Shown in pieces: positions 11,201-43,100 of a DNA stretch of 64,000 bases (its first letter is position 1; each line of letters starts with the position of its first letter). A program made the translations under genes and the position numbers. The DNA lies in assembly GCF_965638725.1 (NCBI RefSeq), contig NC_134961.1:4990641-5054640 (forward strand), given 5' to 3'. Below the pieces are notes generated by a model. That model saw nothing but the letters and a program-made list of their open reading frames with translations, did no database searches and was not told the DNA's origin. The stretch is from Aptenodytes patagonicus (taxonomy: Eukaryota > Chordata > Aves > Sphenisciformes > Spheniscidae).

Positions 11201-14200
11201 CCAAACCCAAATATTCCCCGAAGAGAGGTGAAAGATTTATTTATTTTAGTTAGCATAATCATGAGAGCTAGACTGCCTACAGCCGTCCTCCCCCCACGAG
11301 CTCCCGAGGTATCACAAATTCCTTTGATCCTCTTGCAACCCTGAAGCACAAGGTGACCTGCTTGCTTCACCACTGTCGGCAACCGAGCTAGAAGAGACTC
11401 TTGGAAGAATTCTTGCAGGAATGATTTCCCTTCTCCTAGCTGGATGCTGAACCGTTCAGCTGAACAGCTGCAAGATGGAAAGTCAGACTCATCTAGACGA
11501 AGATCGAACAGGGCACCATCGTGCCTTTCATCCCACGGCACCAGCTCTACTCCTATGCCGCGTTCTTCAGTGCTTCCCTCAGATGAACAATTTATACAGG
11601 GACCTAAAATAGAAATTGATGAGCAGAAATTCCACCAATATCTGCCTCATGCTAGCAGACATCATTTCCAAACACCGAGAGGACTGAACTATGACAAAGA
11701 AGATGACAAAAAAGACTGACTGATAGGGCACACGACCGTCTCCTGTAGCGAGCCACATTCAAAGCCTGTTTATATGAAAAATGCAACAGCTCAGTGGTTG
11801 CATCTTAGATGTCGACCAGTTCAAAGGGAACAGATTTGTTTGTTCCAGAGCAGGTAAGACTTCAGCTTGGCTCCCACTCATAAAGATATTTTACAAGAGG
11901 CTCAAGGAACATGCTCTCAAAAGGGGTCTTGCCAAAGTTAAATTGATAGTACAGGCTTTTATGCTACTATGTATTCATTCATTTTATTCAAAAGAAATCA
12001 GCAGGATAGTCTTGCTGCCACAGAGCAAGCATTAGTCACTGTGCAAGAAGACTCCTGCAGTGCAGAGGGTATTATAGGGCTTTTGGTTTCTTTGGTTTGG
12101 TTTTGTTTTTTTTTTTTTAATTCCTGATTCTTACTAACAGACATATTAACTGTCAGGTAACCCGTCAAATGTAGCTATAAGCAGATTTGTGACACTACAC
12201 GTTGTCTCGTTTCCCCCATCTTCATATTTAAGCACCTTTGACTCAGCTATTTCAGATACTTCTTGCACGTTAATTCAAATCAAGAGGTCTTTCAGGATAG
12301 ACACCATCTCACACTGGGTGCTTGTGCAGCACCCAACACAGGTAATGCTAATGCCAGCAAGTCAGATCAGAGCCGTTTGTGGACAGAGATCAAGGAGGAG
12401 AACATCAAAGAGTACTGCAGGCAGAATCAGATATCTTGTCAAAGCCGTACCGAGGAGTCTCCAATACCGAGAGGTTAGTCATCCATTAGTAAGTTCTCAC
12501 TCCATAAACCACAAGGAGGAAAATTGCATCGATATGAATACAGAAGAAAGTAGGAACTAGCTTTTATACAGGCTAGAATGAGAATTTTGAGAGATCAGAG
12601 AGATTCAAGGACAGCTACATATGCGATGAGGCTGGAAGGGAGGCGAGATCCGACTCCAGGTGGCTGGAAAGCAATGGCACAGCAGTCACCACCACGCTTT
12701 GTTCCAACAGGATCCCCTGCCAGCCATCCGCAGGGATGCAGATTTAGTGTGGCTCGTTTTCAAACGATGGAAATGCCTCTACAATAGGGTTAACGCACAC
12801 TGCGAGGACGGAGCAGGTACAAGCCTGCTCCCAAACGACACCGATTCTGCTGATTAAATACAAGCATCAAATTCCATTATCTCAGTTCACCTGAAGCACA
12901 AGGAATCTCAAACACAGCACCAGCTGGTAGAACAACAGGTCTCAACCACATTCCCCAAGTGCCACAGTCCACTCTGAAGGAGGAAGAAGTCAAACATTTG
13001 CTGTTGTCCATCTCAGGAACACCGTACTGTTTCTTAAAAATGGAAACAAACCAATCAAGTGCCCAACCTCTAGTCATGCTTTCATAACATCTCATCTTTG
13101 ATCGAGATGAGTTTGCAAGACAGCGCACACACCCCACAGGAGTAAAGCTCTCATGTGAGTCACAGCATCTGCAGGTGGGAGGCCCTCGTATGCTATAAGC
13201 TCATTAAAAGCAAGAAAAGCAACTTAATGGTCCACAGCATGATCCAAGATGCAGTACTGATGAAGTCCAGAACAGTTTGAAGATGGCAGCATCCAAATAA
13301 AAGACTTATCAGGATTTAGACTTGGGAAAATAGCCTTTGGGTAAAGGAAAAGGGCTGGGTGGGGGCGAAGGGGCATGGAGGCGAGACAAGCACCTCAGAA
13401 TCCCAACTAAATATGCAGCTGTAATATAGTAGTTCTTTTAGAAAGTTATTTCATTTCTCCTCAAATGTAGAACAGCAACAAAGAAAACAAGCAAACAAAC
13501 AAACCAAAACCCAACAACAACCCGGTCCAAACCAACTGTCAGTTAAGAGACCATGTGTTATAAAGCCATCACAATTTCAGACGGCTCAAGGCCTGGACTA
13601 GCAAAGAAGTTAAAATAAGTACATTTTCAGAGTAACCATGCTTTAGATATCAATAACCAAGCTTCTGGGCAGCATGAAACCATGTTAGCAGAACTGAGAA
13701 GTAAACTTTTACTAGACTGTGGCTCAGTCAGTAGAATCAGACCCATCTTTCCATCAAAACTTAGGCTGGTTTCATGGACAGCACATCCATAATAAAAACC
13801 TGCTGTTCCAACTGATCGTGACTAACAGCAAAAGAGGAGAAAAAAGTGTTGCAAATATAGCAGAACTGACTGAGATTCTTGAATTGTTTTACCTTTTCTC
13901 AAGCCCCTGTCTCAGCCTAGGAAGAGACCGTTGCCATTTTGTCAGTGTCACATTAAAGTTCACAAGCCCTTTCAGTTGTCAAGCTCTGCCTCCTAAACAA
14001 AACCAGGACGGTACAGAGTGAGGACAAACGTATGTTTCTATAAGGAACCTTTTCAATTTTTATGCTCTGAATAGGGACTGCAGATATAAACCTGCACTGG
14101 CAGTGTTTCAAATTAAGTTTTAGCCATATAATTTTGCCCCCTGTGACCCTGATACTCGTGTCTTCTGGCAGTTATCAGAGAGTTCTTTGCTCAAACCTAA

Positions 14201-15639
14201 GGTTCCGAATCTTTAGAGGTGTTTCTTGCACTGACCCTCTGAAGGGGCAGACACCAAGAAAGTAATTGCATACTGGTATTCCTCTTTATGCCAGCTGAAT
14301 ACCTACTCCTTACACAGCTACGCAGGTTAACTCAGGAGAGACTGTACACTGAAGATGGGCAAGGAGGCATGATGCTTTTTTCTTCTTCCAGGTCTCTGGC
14401 ATAAATGCTATGTTTAGCTAGGCACTAAGTTTGAAGGATTCAGAGGTCTAATTAAGAGATTCATAGATCCTTGTTGAATTTAGCTGCTTGGGTTCATGTT
14501 AGGGTAAGACATAGCAATTGCACAGTGGGAATGAAAAAATATTCAAAAAATCTAAGTAACAACAGTGTGAAACCAGAAGGCAAAACCCAGAAGCTGCAGA
14601 CCATTAAATACAGCAGGCTAACTGCCCCTGCTTCCCAAGAAGCAGAAAGGCTCATCAGCAAGTCTACCTCCCCATCTGGACAGCAGGCAACTGCTGTGGG
14701 AAACCACCCAGTGGCAAACCCTACAGTCCCTGGTTACAGCTGCTGTGCTCAAGAAGGAACTTTGATGGTAAGGTGAAAAAATGAGACGTGCCCTTCTGGT
14801 CTCCTGCATCTGCAGAGAGAAAGGGTCAACGCTAATGCAGACACAGCTTGCACGTGCCTCTGAATAGAAGAGGGGTACAGCTAAGCTCAAACGTCTAAAA
14901 CGTGCAGGCATAAGCATACCATTGATATTGTTATCTAGGAAGCAAAGGTTATAAGCTCCTTTTGTAACTGCACAAAGAGTCCATCCCTTCCCTTTGAGGG
15001 CAGAGCGCTCTGCAAGCACTTTGCAAAGACCGAGCAGAGCATTAACCAAATATTGTATTTCTATGCCTCGTCATCTAAGAAATCAGCTTGACACAAACAT
15101 AACAGGAGGTGGCCTGTAGCTACCAGTGACTAAAATCGGTGACTGAGAGGGAGGAGGGCAGTGAAGGGATGGCCATTTCTTTTTACTACTTCTGTTCCTC
15201 TGAAATTATGACTGTCACTTCTAAGAACTGTTTACTTTTTCTGGTATCTCAATAATCTCCTTCCTTACAAATCCAATCCAAGCCCACGTCAACTATTTCC
15301 AAAGCCAGGTATTCTTACGGTACAGAAAGTCACATACAGTACAAAAATGGTTGCTTATGCTTGCAACTGCTTTAAAAAAAATACTCTTGGTGAGGGAGGA
15401 AAAACGTAGTCACTAAATCAGATATAAATAGGTAATTTCTAATGAGTAAGACACTAGTCAAATTATAAATACTAAACATTTATTATTTTTCTCATAGGAA
15501 GGTTGCAAGATTCAATTTCAAACAACAGGGCAAGGTCTTTTGTTGCTGTTGGGATTTTGTTTGTTTCTTTTAAGGGGAAAGAAAGAAGAATGAGAAACTG
15601 GTGTAAAGATACTACCAGAGCAGTGCAAATTTAGATTAA

Positions 15640-15645
15640 TTTATT
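15640..15645 (-). terminator. Candidate LCMT1 poly(A) signal (AATAAA)
   Basis: This is the first canonical AATAAA I found on the minus strand downstream of the LCMT1 stop, about 720 bases after it. Another AATAAA lies at 15479-15484. A variant AGTAAA occurs nearer the stop, around 16036-16041. Which one is used cannot be told from sequence. Confidence 0.3.
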
Positions 15646-16367
15646 TCTTACCTTTACCATCCCAGTGCTGAACTGCCAAGCTAAGCCCTTCCCAGTTAAA
15701 TAAAGTCTGCTTTAACATCACCCAGTTTCTTGTACATCACTGAACAAGAATCACAGCCCTCCTTCTTTCACCCTTCCCCTACAAGAACATACCTAGTACA
15801 GTGACAGCCTTGTAGCAACAGTAAAAGCCGGGAGAAAGCTAACATGGTGACACTTCATAAATTTAACCTGAACAGAATGAAAATTAACAAAACTTAACCT
15901 TCGTGATCAGCCGTGCACAGTGCAAAGATATCCAATAATGCAGCTCACCAGCATTGTTTTTCCAGCTTCCTGTCACAAATACATTTTACACATCCACAAA
16001 AAGACAAAAGAGGAAAATCATGTAATCCAAGAACACTTTACTTTCAGTTTTAAACTAAGGAAGGCAAGCTTTTAAACAGGAATTACTGACATCTTATGAA
16101 AGTCCGTCATTATGTATCTGGGAATGGGAGGTGAGTCTTGCCTCCTAACAATTGCTCACAATGGGCAAAAAAGATTCATTAAAACTACCAAAAGCCAACA
16201 GGACAGTCGACATCGGCAGCACCCACTGCTTTCTGTACTGGCGCCGCTTACACAGATGCGCAGACTGAAGTTGGCACATGCAAAGTCCCATCACTTCTGT
16301 GATCTTGTCTCAAGTAGAAGGCAGTCGCTGTGGCTTCTGGGCCCGCGGCTTCCCTCGAGCAAATACA

Positions 16368-36427
<20,060 letters not shown>

Positions 36428-36520
36428 GGAGGGCGCGAGGGCCGGGCCCGGGGAGCGCGCGAGGCTCGGCCGCCCGCCGCTGCCGCCACCGCCCTCGCGG
36501 CCCGCCCTCCGCCGCCCCTC

Positions 36521-36601
36521 ATTGGGCAGCCTCCGCGGGGCTGCCCGCCGGAGCTCGGCAGCGATTGGCTCACGGCCTCGCCCATTCCCATAGCGCCCAA
36601 T
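36521..36601. promoter_or_regulatory. Cluster of three CCAAT boxes
   Basis: ATTGG at 36521-36525 and 36564-36568 (CCAAT on the minus strand) and CCAAT at 36597-36601 on the plus strand. They lie 94 to 174 bases upstream of the LCMT1 ATG. Multiple spaced CCAAT boxes are typical NF-Y targets in TATA-less promoters. Confidence 0.6.
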
Positions 36602-36848
36602 GAGAGAGCGCGGGCTGCGCCGCCCCACCCAGGAAACGGCGGCGGTGCCGCGGGGGAAGCCGGGAGCAGTAGTCTCGGCGATAACGTCGCGGGGGATGCG
36701 GGACGGGGGTGGATCCCGGGGCTGTCCGCTGCGGAGGGGGCGGCCCCCGCGCACCGAGCCCGGCCCAGCTGCCGCTCCCGAGGCAGCAGCGCCCCTCACT
36801 CCCGAGAGACCGGCGGGTGGAAGAGCCGCCCTCGCGCTGCGGAGCTCC

Positions 36849-36878
36849 GACATCCGGGCTCCGGGCGGGACATCCGGG
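36849..36878. promoter_or_regulatory. Two GACATCCGGG repeats 20 bp apart
   Basis: GACATCCGGG occurs at 36849-36858 and 36869-36878, exactly 20 bases apart. The reverse complement CCCGGATGTC contains a GGAT ETS-type core. A further CCGGAAG lies near 36948, close to the ARHGAP17 side. Confidence 0.45.
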
Positions 36879-36926
36879 TTTCCGGCCACCCCGCCCCTCC
36901 TAGGGACCCGGCTGTTCCCCCGCGGG

Positions 36927-36934
36927 CACGTGAC
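36927..36934. promoter_or_regulatory. E-box CACGTGAC
   Basis: CACGTG followed by AC, preceded by GGG, about 165 bases upstream of the ARHGAP17 ATG. The motif suits USF, MYC or TFE family factors. Motif match only. Confidence 0.45.
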
Positions 36935-37029
36935 GGTGAGGGCGGGGCCGGAAGCGGCGGCGGGTTCCGGTGGAGGCGGGGCCGGTGGCGCCGCCGCGGG
37001 CAGGGAGGAGGAGGCGGCGGCGGGAGGCC

Positions 37030-37048
37030 GGGCCGGGCCGGGCCGGGG
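37030..37048 (+). promoter_or_regulatory. G-quadruplex motif in the ARHGAP17 leader region
   Basis: Four G-runs (GGG, GGG, GGG, GGGG) separated by CC, on the ARHGAP17 sense strand and 50 bases before its ATG. It meets the canonical G3+N1-7 rule with very short loops. Whether it is inside the transcribed leader depends on the unmapped start site. Confidence 0.6.
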
Positions 37049-37097
37049 CGGCGGAGCAGCGGGTGCCCGGCGGGAGGCCGGGGTAACGGCCGCCGCC

Positions 37098-37150
37098 ATG
37101 AAGAAGCAGTTCAACCGGATGAAGCAGCTGGCCAACCAGACCGTCGGCAG
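37098..37150 (+). CDS. ARHGAP17: ARHGAP17 coding exon 1
   Basis: Encodes MKKQFNRMKQLANQTVG plus two bases of Arg18. The donor reads CGGCAG|GTGGGC. The start context GCCGCCGCCATGA is close to the Kozak optimum. The exon lies in the CpG island. Confidence 0.95.
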
Positions 37151-40100
37151 GTGGGCGGCGGGGCCGGGGTCCCGCGGCCGTGGGCGGCCCTGCCTGGCGG
37201 GGCCGGGTCGCCGGCGGGGCTCGGTCGGCGGCTCCGCTCCGCTTTTCCGTGCGGGGCCGCCGCGCTGAGGCGGTGCCGCTGCCGGGGGGGCGGGCGGAGG
37301 CCGTCCGCGACCTCGGCCGGGCGTCGGGGCGGGGAGGGACCGGGCACGGCGGGGCTTCCCGCGCCTCTCCTGAGCGGGGCCTTTTGGGGAAGCAAAACTT
37401 CTGTCAGCTGAGAAAGGAGCCGGCGGGACGGGGAGGGGAGGCGGCGGGAACCCTTTATCGCTCGAAAATTAAACCCAAGAAGATTCTGGTCCCCGGTTTT
37501 CCAGCCGGGAGCGGGCCCTGGGCGGCCGGGCGGGTGCCTGCCCCGGCCCGCCGCGAAAGGCGGTGTCGGTCCGTCGGTGTCCGCTGGCACCGAGCGCCCC
37601 CGCCCCGTCTTACCCGTTCGAACGTGTTGCCGGCTCCGCGGTTTGCTCATGCGGGGGGGGCGAAGCGGAGCCCGTGCGGGGGCTCCTGAAACGCCGCTCC
37701 CCGCGCGTTCGTGCGGCCGGCGTGTCGGGCCGTGAGGCGGGAAGGCGAGGGTCCCGCCGGGCTGGGGGAATGCCGGCGCTGGCGGCAGGGGGAAGCGGCG
37801 CGGGGGGGGGGGGGGGCCCCTTCGGAGGGTCGCCTGGGCCCCCGCAGAGCCACCCGCATGGTGCGCTGCCTGCCCGGCTCTTTGTGACTTTCGCTTCCTT
37901 TGTCGCCGCGTCAACACCCAGTCGCTTGATGGGTTTCCCACTCTTTTTCCCGTTTAAGAAGACTTCAGAGAGCGCGTCCCCTCTTGTTGTTCTTGTTAAA
38001 ATGAAGTCAGAAGTCTCGTAGGGGCGATCGCCATCGTTTCCAGGTGGCAGAGGCTTGGAAGGTCTTTAGCCGGATTCTGCGGAAACAAATCTGTGCAGAG
38101 ACACCGGAGCGTCCGCCTGCAGCTCCTCCGTGTGCTAAAAATGCAAACGTAACTCTACTGCGTTTCTAGTAGGGTTCTGTATCTTTTCCCCCAGAAACCG
38201 CTCTCTGCCTTTAGCGAAAACTTAATCCAAAAGTATGTGCTTATACTGAAAGTATAAACTGAGTTTTTGTGTATTACTTGAGTTTATACTGCCATGGCCT
38301 CCACTCCAATAACTCACTTAATACAATGTTTATTTATTTTGGGGCCTGCGTACATAAAAAACAGGTCAAGTGTGTCAGCGAATAATGGCGAAGTAGTAGA
38401 TTTTTAATAGGGCGTTTGTTTTGCCATAAAAGAGAGCGTGACTTCCAAACCAATCTTGTATCCTTTCATGCTCATTTCATACAATTTAGTGGATTTTTTT
38501 TTTAATGTATCGTCAGAGTGATTATTGGCATTCCCTTTTTGCATGTGTTGGGCCCACAGCTCCAAATCCCAAGTGGAATTTCAAGTAATCTGCGTTGTAC
38601 TGAGCAGGATAAACATCTCGGGCTGCTTTCTACTTCAAGGGGAAAATCAGAATTAAATGTGGAGAACTGTTCATAGTCGTGTATGGGCTGGGAGGTTCAT
38701 AATGACCTTTGACTAAATGCAGCTGAAGCCCGGTGGAAGCTGGGGCTATCGGTCGTTTCGCAACGGAGGTTCTCGGGGTGTGGTTGTCGGTGTGCACGAT
38801 TATTGCTCACGCTTCTTCACCAGGTAGTCTGCTGGTGCCTTAGCAGCCTGGGTCCGGAATAGTGAAGTTTTCTAGTTTCGTTAAAATAAGGACAGGTACC
38901 TGTAATTGTTTTTCATTAAAAATTCTTTAAAATGACACTGACTCATTTGTTTTTGTAAGCTTAATATTACTCGTTAGTTTAAATTAAACTTAAACTCTGT
39001 TTCTCTCTTTCCTGTTTTAGCTGGCGTTAAATACAAGCACATCCTCATTGGTTCCGTCTTTGCTTATAGAGTGTTTTTTAATAATAACGTATCTTTAGTT
39101 GTATGGATTCTTTACCCAAGAACGTGCAAACTTTTCTCTTAACTGAATAGAGGTGAGAAGACTGAAGAGTGAGGGTAATCATAAAGTTTTGACCAGTGCT
39201 TGTTGCCTTTTTCACGTAGAAATTCTATCCTCATGTTTGTAAGTGCTTTGAATGAACCAAATTGACCCTTCTGGGGCTTGGTTTGTGTAGTCTTGTTAGC
39301 ACAAGGTGGTACTTACCCTTTTGTTGCTGACCTTAATATTTGTGTCTTTCCAAGAAAGAAAACCTTTAAAGAAAAATGCTTATGTAATTGAAACCATTTT
39401 CATCACTGTAAATCTGCATTAATTCTAAAGAAACTCAGGAAACTTAGTTTATGGACACGATTTGGGGATGGGCGGGAAAGAAACAAAACTCAGGAGGTTT
39501 GTGTTGGCTTTTGCAATGTGTGAGCACCTGTACGTGTAGGAGCTATAACAGTGGAAACTCCGTGAAGCTATTTTTACGTTTCCAAGTGCAGTGTATTCAT
39601 GTGCACAACTGAGCACTGTTTTTCCCCAAACCTGTTTTTAATTTTTTTGGTTCATCGTCGCAACGCTTTTATCTGACTTTCAAGATACCCTGTTGTCTGT
39701 AAAGAGGTTGAAATCAATCATTTGTATTAGGTGTTCACTTAGATACAATCAGCATTTTAAATAGTAACTGCTTTCGAGGCCCGTCAAGGCCCACAGTCTA
39801 GTGAAGACTCTGATTTGATAGAGTCAGAGATAATTTCTGGAAATGCTTCTGCATCTGTCCTCCTCCAGTTGAGGAGGCGAGACGGATGTCTCAGCCCTGC
39901 AACACCGAATCATGAAATTGAGCGTGATTAGACCAACCGGTGTACAAAGAAGGAGAAATGGTTCACTTTACGGTTTTAATAATAGTTATCTTGAAAAACA
40001 TGTTGTTTCAAGAGGTATCAAATGTGCTGTTAAAATTAATTGGTGAATATTTAATATTACTAGCCTCCTTATATTTCACGTGCTAGCCAAGCATTCACGT

Positions 40101-43100
40101 AGTCACCAGGGTCTTATTTCATTTCCCAAAGTAAAATCGCTTAGTAGTGAAAGATTTGTGATTGGTTTCACTTGCAAATATCAGGGCTGAGGTTTTCACA
40201 TTTTGGGCGGTGCTGCATTCTGTGGTTTTAACAAGCACTGTAGAACTCACAGAAGACCTGGGAGATGCGGCAGTCATCATTCGGCAGGGTCTTGCAGGCA
40301 GTGTTAGCAGAGGCGAGTGTTTCTGGCACTGGGTACCAGAACTGGGAGTGAACCATTTCAATTTTGTAACATTGAAGAAAAAAGGAGGGGGGGGAGAAAA
40401 AAGGTTGCAGTGTGCTTCTTATCTGTCAGTACTGTTGCAGCTTGCTGCTTTCTGAGATGGGTTTATACTGAGTTCGTGTAACTCATTTATCAGCCTTTTA
40501 TACTTGGGCAGAGTGAGGAGACACATCCTATGTCAAAAGGACTCTTCTGGTTATGTAAATGTCTCGAAGAGGTGCAGTGTTCAGTATTTCAAGACCCCGT
40601 ACGCCGTTGGGAGATCCTAGCAGGTGAATAAGCCGCCCCGCAAGAGGAGCAGTATTTGGAGGAGCCGTTTGGGCATCTGTGCTGAGGGGTCACATCCCCC
40701 CGTCGCTGTGGCTCACCTGGGGCGCTCGGGATGTTGTGTGGACTGCCTACTCTCACTTACCTTCTCGGGGACATCTACCCTTCTATGTAATCTGCTGCTC
40801 CGTAGGGGGATCTTTAACTTTTTGTGGTGGTGTATTAGGAAGGGGTGTTTGCTACTGCTTTTCACTCATTCAGAGCTTTTTTCCACCATAATTGAGAGGT
40901 GGGGAGAATGTTATCGTGAGGTCAGCAAACCTTGGCTATGCATGAGTGATGTGTCTTTACCACGGTTTTGTTCTCTTTAACGAAGGGATGTTTAACTCTA
41001 AAATAGTTCAGGATTTATCCCGTTCAGCTTGCCATAGGTATGAACGATACTGCCGTTCTTACCGCCAGCTTCCGAAGGTTGGCATCCTTGGCCTTGTACC
41101 ACAAACATGTGACTTGGGATCAGAGAAGTAACTCCTTAGCATGGGAAATAAGAAAAGGTGGGCAAGAGGAATGGCATTTATGGGAAGCCTATGAATCTGC
41201 ATGGATAGTATTATATAGAATTATGAAATTTATTTAGGAAACTAATTAAAGAGGGGATTAGCTGAGTGGAACAGGATTCCACGGTAATTAATAGATGTGT
41301 TTCCACAGTAATTAATAGATGTGTTAAATATTTTGCAGCAATTATCTTGTGGATGTTGTTGGATGCCTTAAGTATTCAGTCTGCCACCGAGTGCTTTATT
41401 TTTTACGTATTTGACAGATTTGTTGTAAGTGTTGCCCGTCCACAAGCAGGCATTTCTACTGAGGGGAACAACTCAATCTCTGGTTAACCCATAAAGTAAA
41501 ATATCAATTACTTGTCTGTATAAACCTGGAGGAAAGGGGAAAATGAAACAATATATTTTGCCTTTCATTGAAAACTGGCAGTTCAAGCACTAGTTTTGTT
41601 GGCTGGTGTCGGCTAGCATTGGCTGCTTCAGAGAGACTGTCCAAGTCTGGGCCAGGCGACGGAGACAACCTCTCGCTGGGAGGTGGCATCAGAACTTTCT
41701 CAGGGCGGTCTTAGCTAGAGTGACGAACTGTGAATCTCGGTGTGTGTTGGTTCTCATGTCATCGTGAAGGATCTCGCATCTACTCAGAGATAATTCACAA
41801 GAAGCGGGGCCGGGGCGTGCAGGGGAGTGGAGGCATGGCTTACCAGGAAATCATTAGTTCCACATGACCTGAATTAACGCATCAGAGTAAACTGGCATCT
41901 TGACCCTGACAGATACACAGCTAATCACACCAAATAACCAGCTCAAATCTGACTTTATTTTGAGTTACATCCAAACTCCAGCATAAACAATTGGAAACAG
42001 CTTGAAACTTTTAGTTAGGCTTGAAAAATTAAGGGGGGGAGGGAATGGAGAAGAAAAGAATAACCTTCATTCTGAACTTCATGATTTTCAGGTGGCCTGT
42101 GATTCCTTAGAAGCTATGTGCTGAGATGGCTTTTAATGGAATTTATGTATTAATTCCTCTAAACCTTCATCTGTTTTGAGGACCAAGGCTCATGCCCACA
42201 GTTCTCCTGTTCCACGCACACGTTTCAAGTGTGCTTTGGGTAGAATACCTTGTGAAATGAAAGTCATGGAATAGGCTTTAGTACGTGCTGTCTCACGAAT
42301 TTGAAGAGGTGAGGTACTGCCTTCGTGGTGTGTTTGTACCTTTCCTTGGGATGCTTCATAAGCAGATACTCATACTAGCAGGTCAGCTGAATGTTAGGTT
42401 CGGAAACGAAAAGGATTATATTGTGTATGACATCAACAAGGTAATTCTTCAGACATCTACGAGTGCTCGTCTTACAGTTTTCATACCCTTCTATAAATCT
42501 CAAAGGGAGACAGATTTTGATTAGAAGCTCGGGGAGTATTCTACTTTATAGTTGCAGTCATCTCTAATGAAAATAAACATTCAGAGGTATTGTCATTAAA
42601 GGCTTTCAGATGATACAGTAATAAGCGTTTGAACTACATAGCTAAGTAATTCATACGAGGAATGAGTCTACAGAGGTGTTTGTATCATGCTGTTTACTTA
42701 CAGAAAACCAGGTTGGTAATTAATGACACTTGTTAGGCTGTCTAACAATTTTACGTGAGATAGGCTTTCCTGCCTCTGGGGATACAACTGTTAATGTTGT
42801 TCCCATAAATTTCTTTTTATCATCTTTTAGGTGCAATCAACAGAGTACCGTGCAGACTAAAAATTATTCTAGCCAGCTGGTCTGGAAAGTTGAGGTCTGT
42901 TGAGGTCATCTAAGATCAAGACTGATAGATGGGTGGGTATACTTACAAGGAGAAGATACTCTGTCTGCCCTTAGGCTGTTACAGTAATTTAAAGCAGGGA
43001 CGAGCAGATCTGACTAATTAGAAATCTGGAAGAGACAGAAACCACCACAGATCTTTTTTTATGCAAGAAGCTAACTTACTATAGCTTCTTTTCTAGTTTT

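Larger units (their letters stand above)
4577..16367. other. Intergenic region between AQP8 and LCMT1
   Basis: About 11.8 kb with no exon I can recognise on either strand. It includes the 5' flank and leader of AQP8 at the left, and the LCMT1 3'UTR at the right, which is not delimited. GC content falls from left to right. Open frames up to about 165 codons occur (for example 5760-6209, 6796-7260, 10660-11154, 11137-11541 minus). None shows a known domain or flanking splice signals that would support it. No CR1 tail or other dispersed repeat was recognised by eye here; older repeats may be present. Confidence 0.6.

Noticed and set aside
11137-11541. 134-codon minus-strand and overlapping 91-codon plus-strand frames
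   Set aside because: Intergenic, overlapping in opposite strands, no homology recognised. A retroelement fragment was considered but no motif supports it.
36600-37097. N-terminal extension of ARHGAP17 from the ATG at 36600
   Set aside because: It is in frame, but the ATG at 37098 has a strong start context and matches the known N-terminus. Kept only as a low-weight possibility in the findings.
37111-37941. 276-codon minus-strand open frame
   Set aside because: CpG-island composition; antisense to the ARHGAP17 first exon and intron; no recognisable motif.
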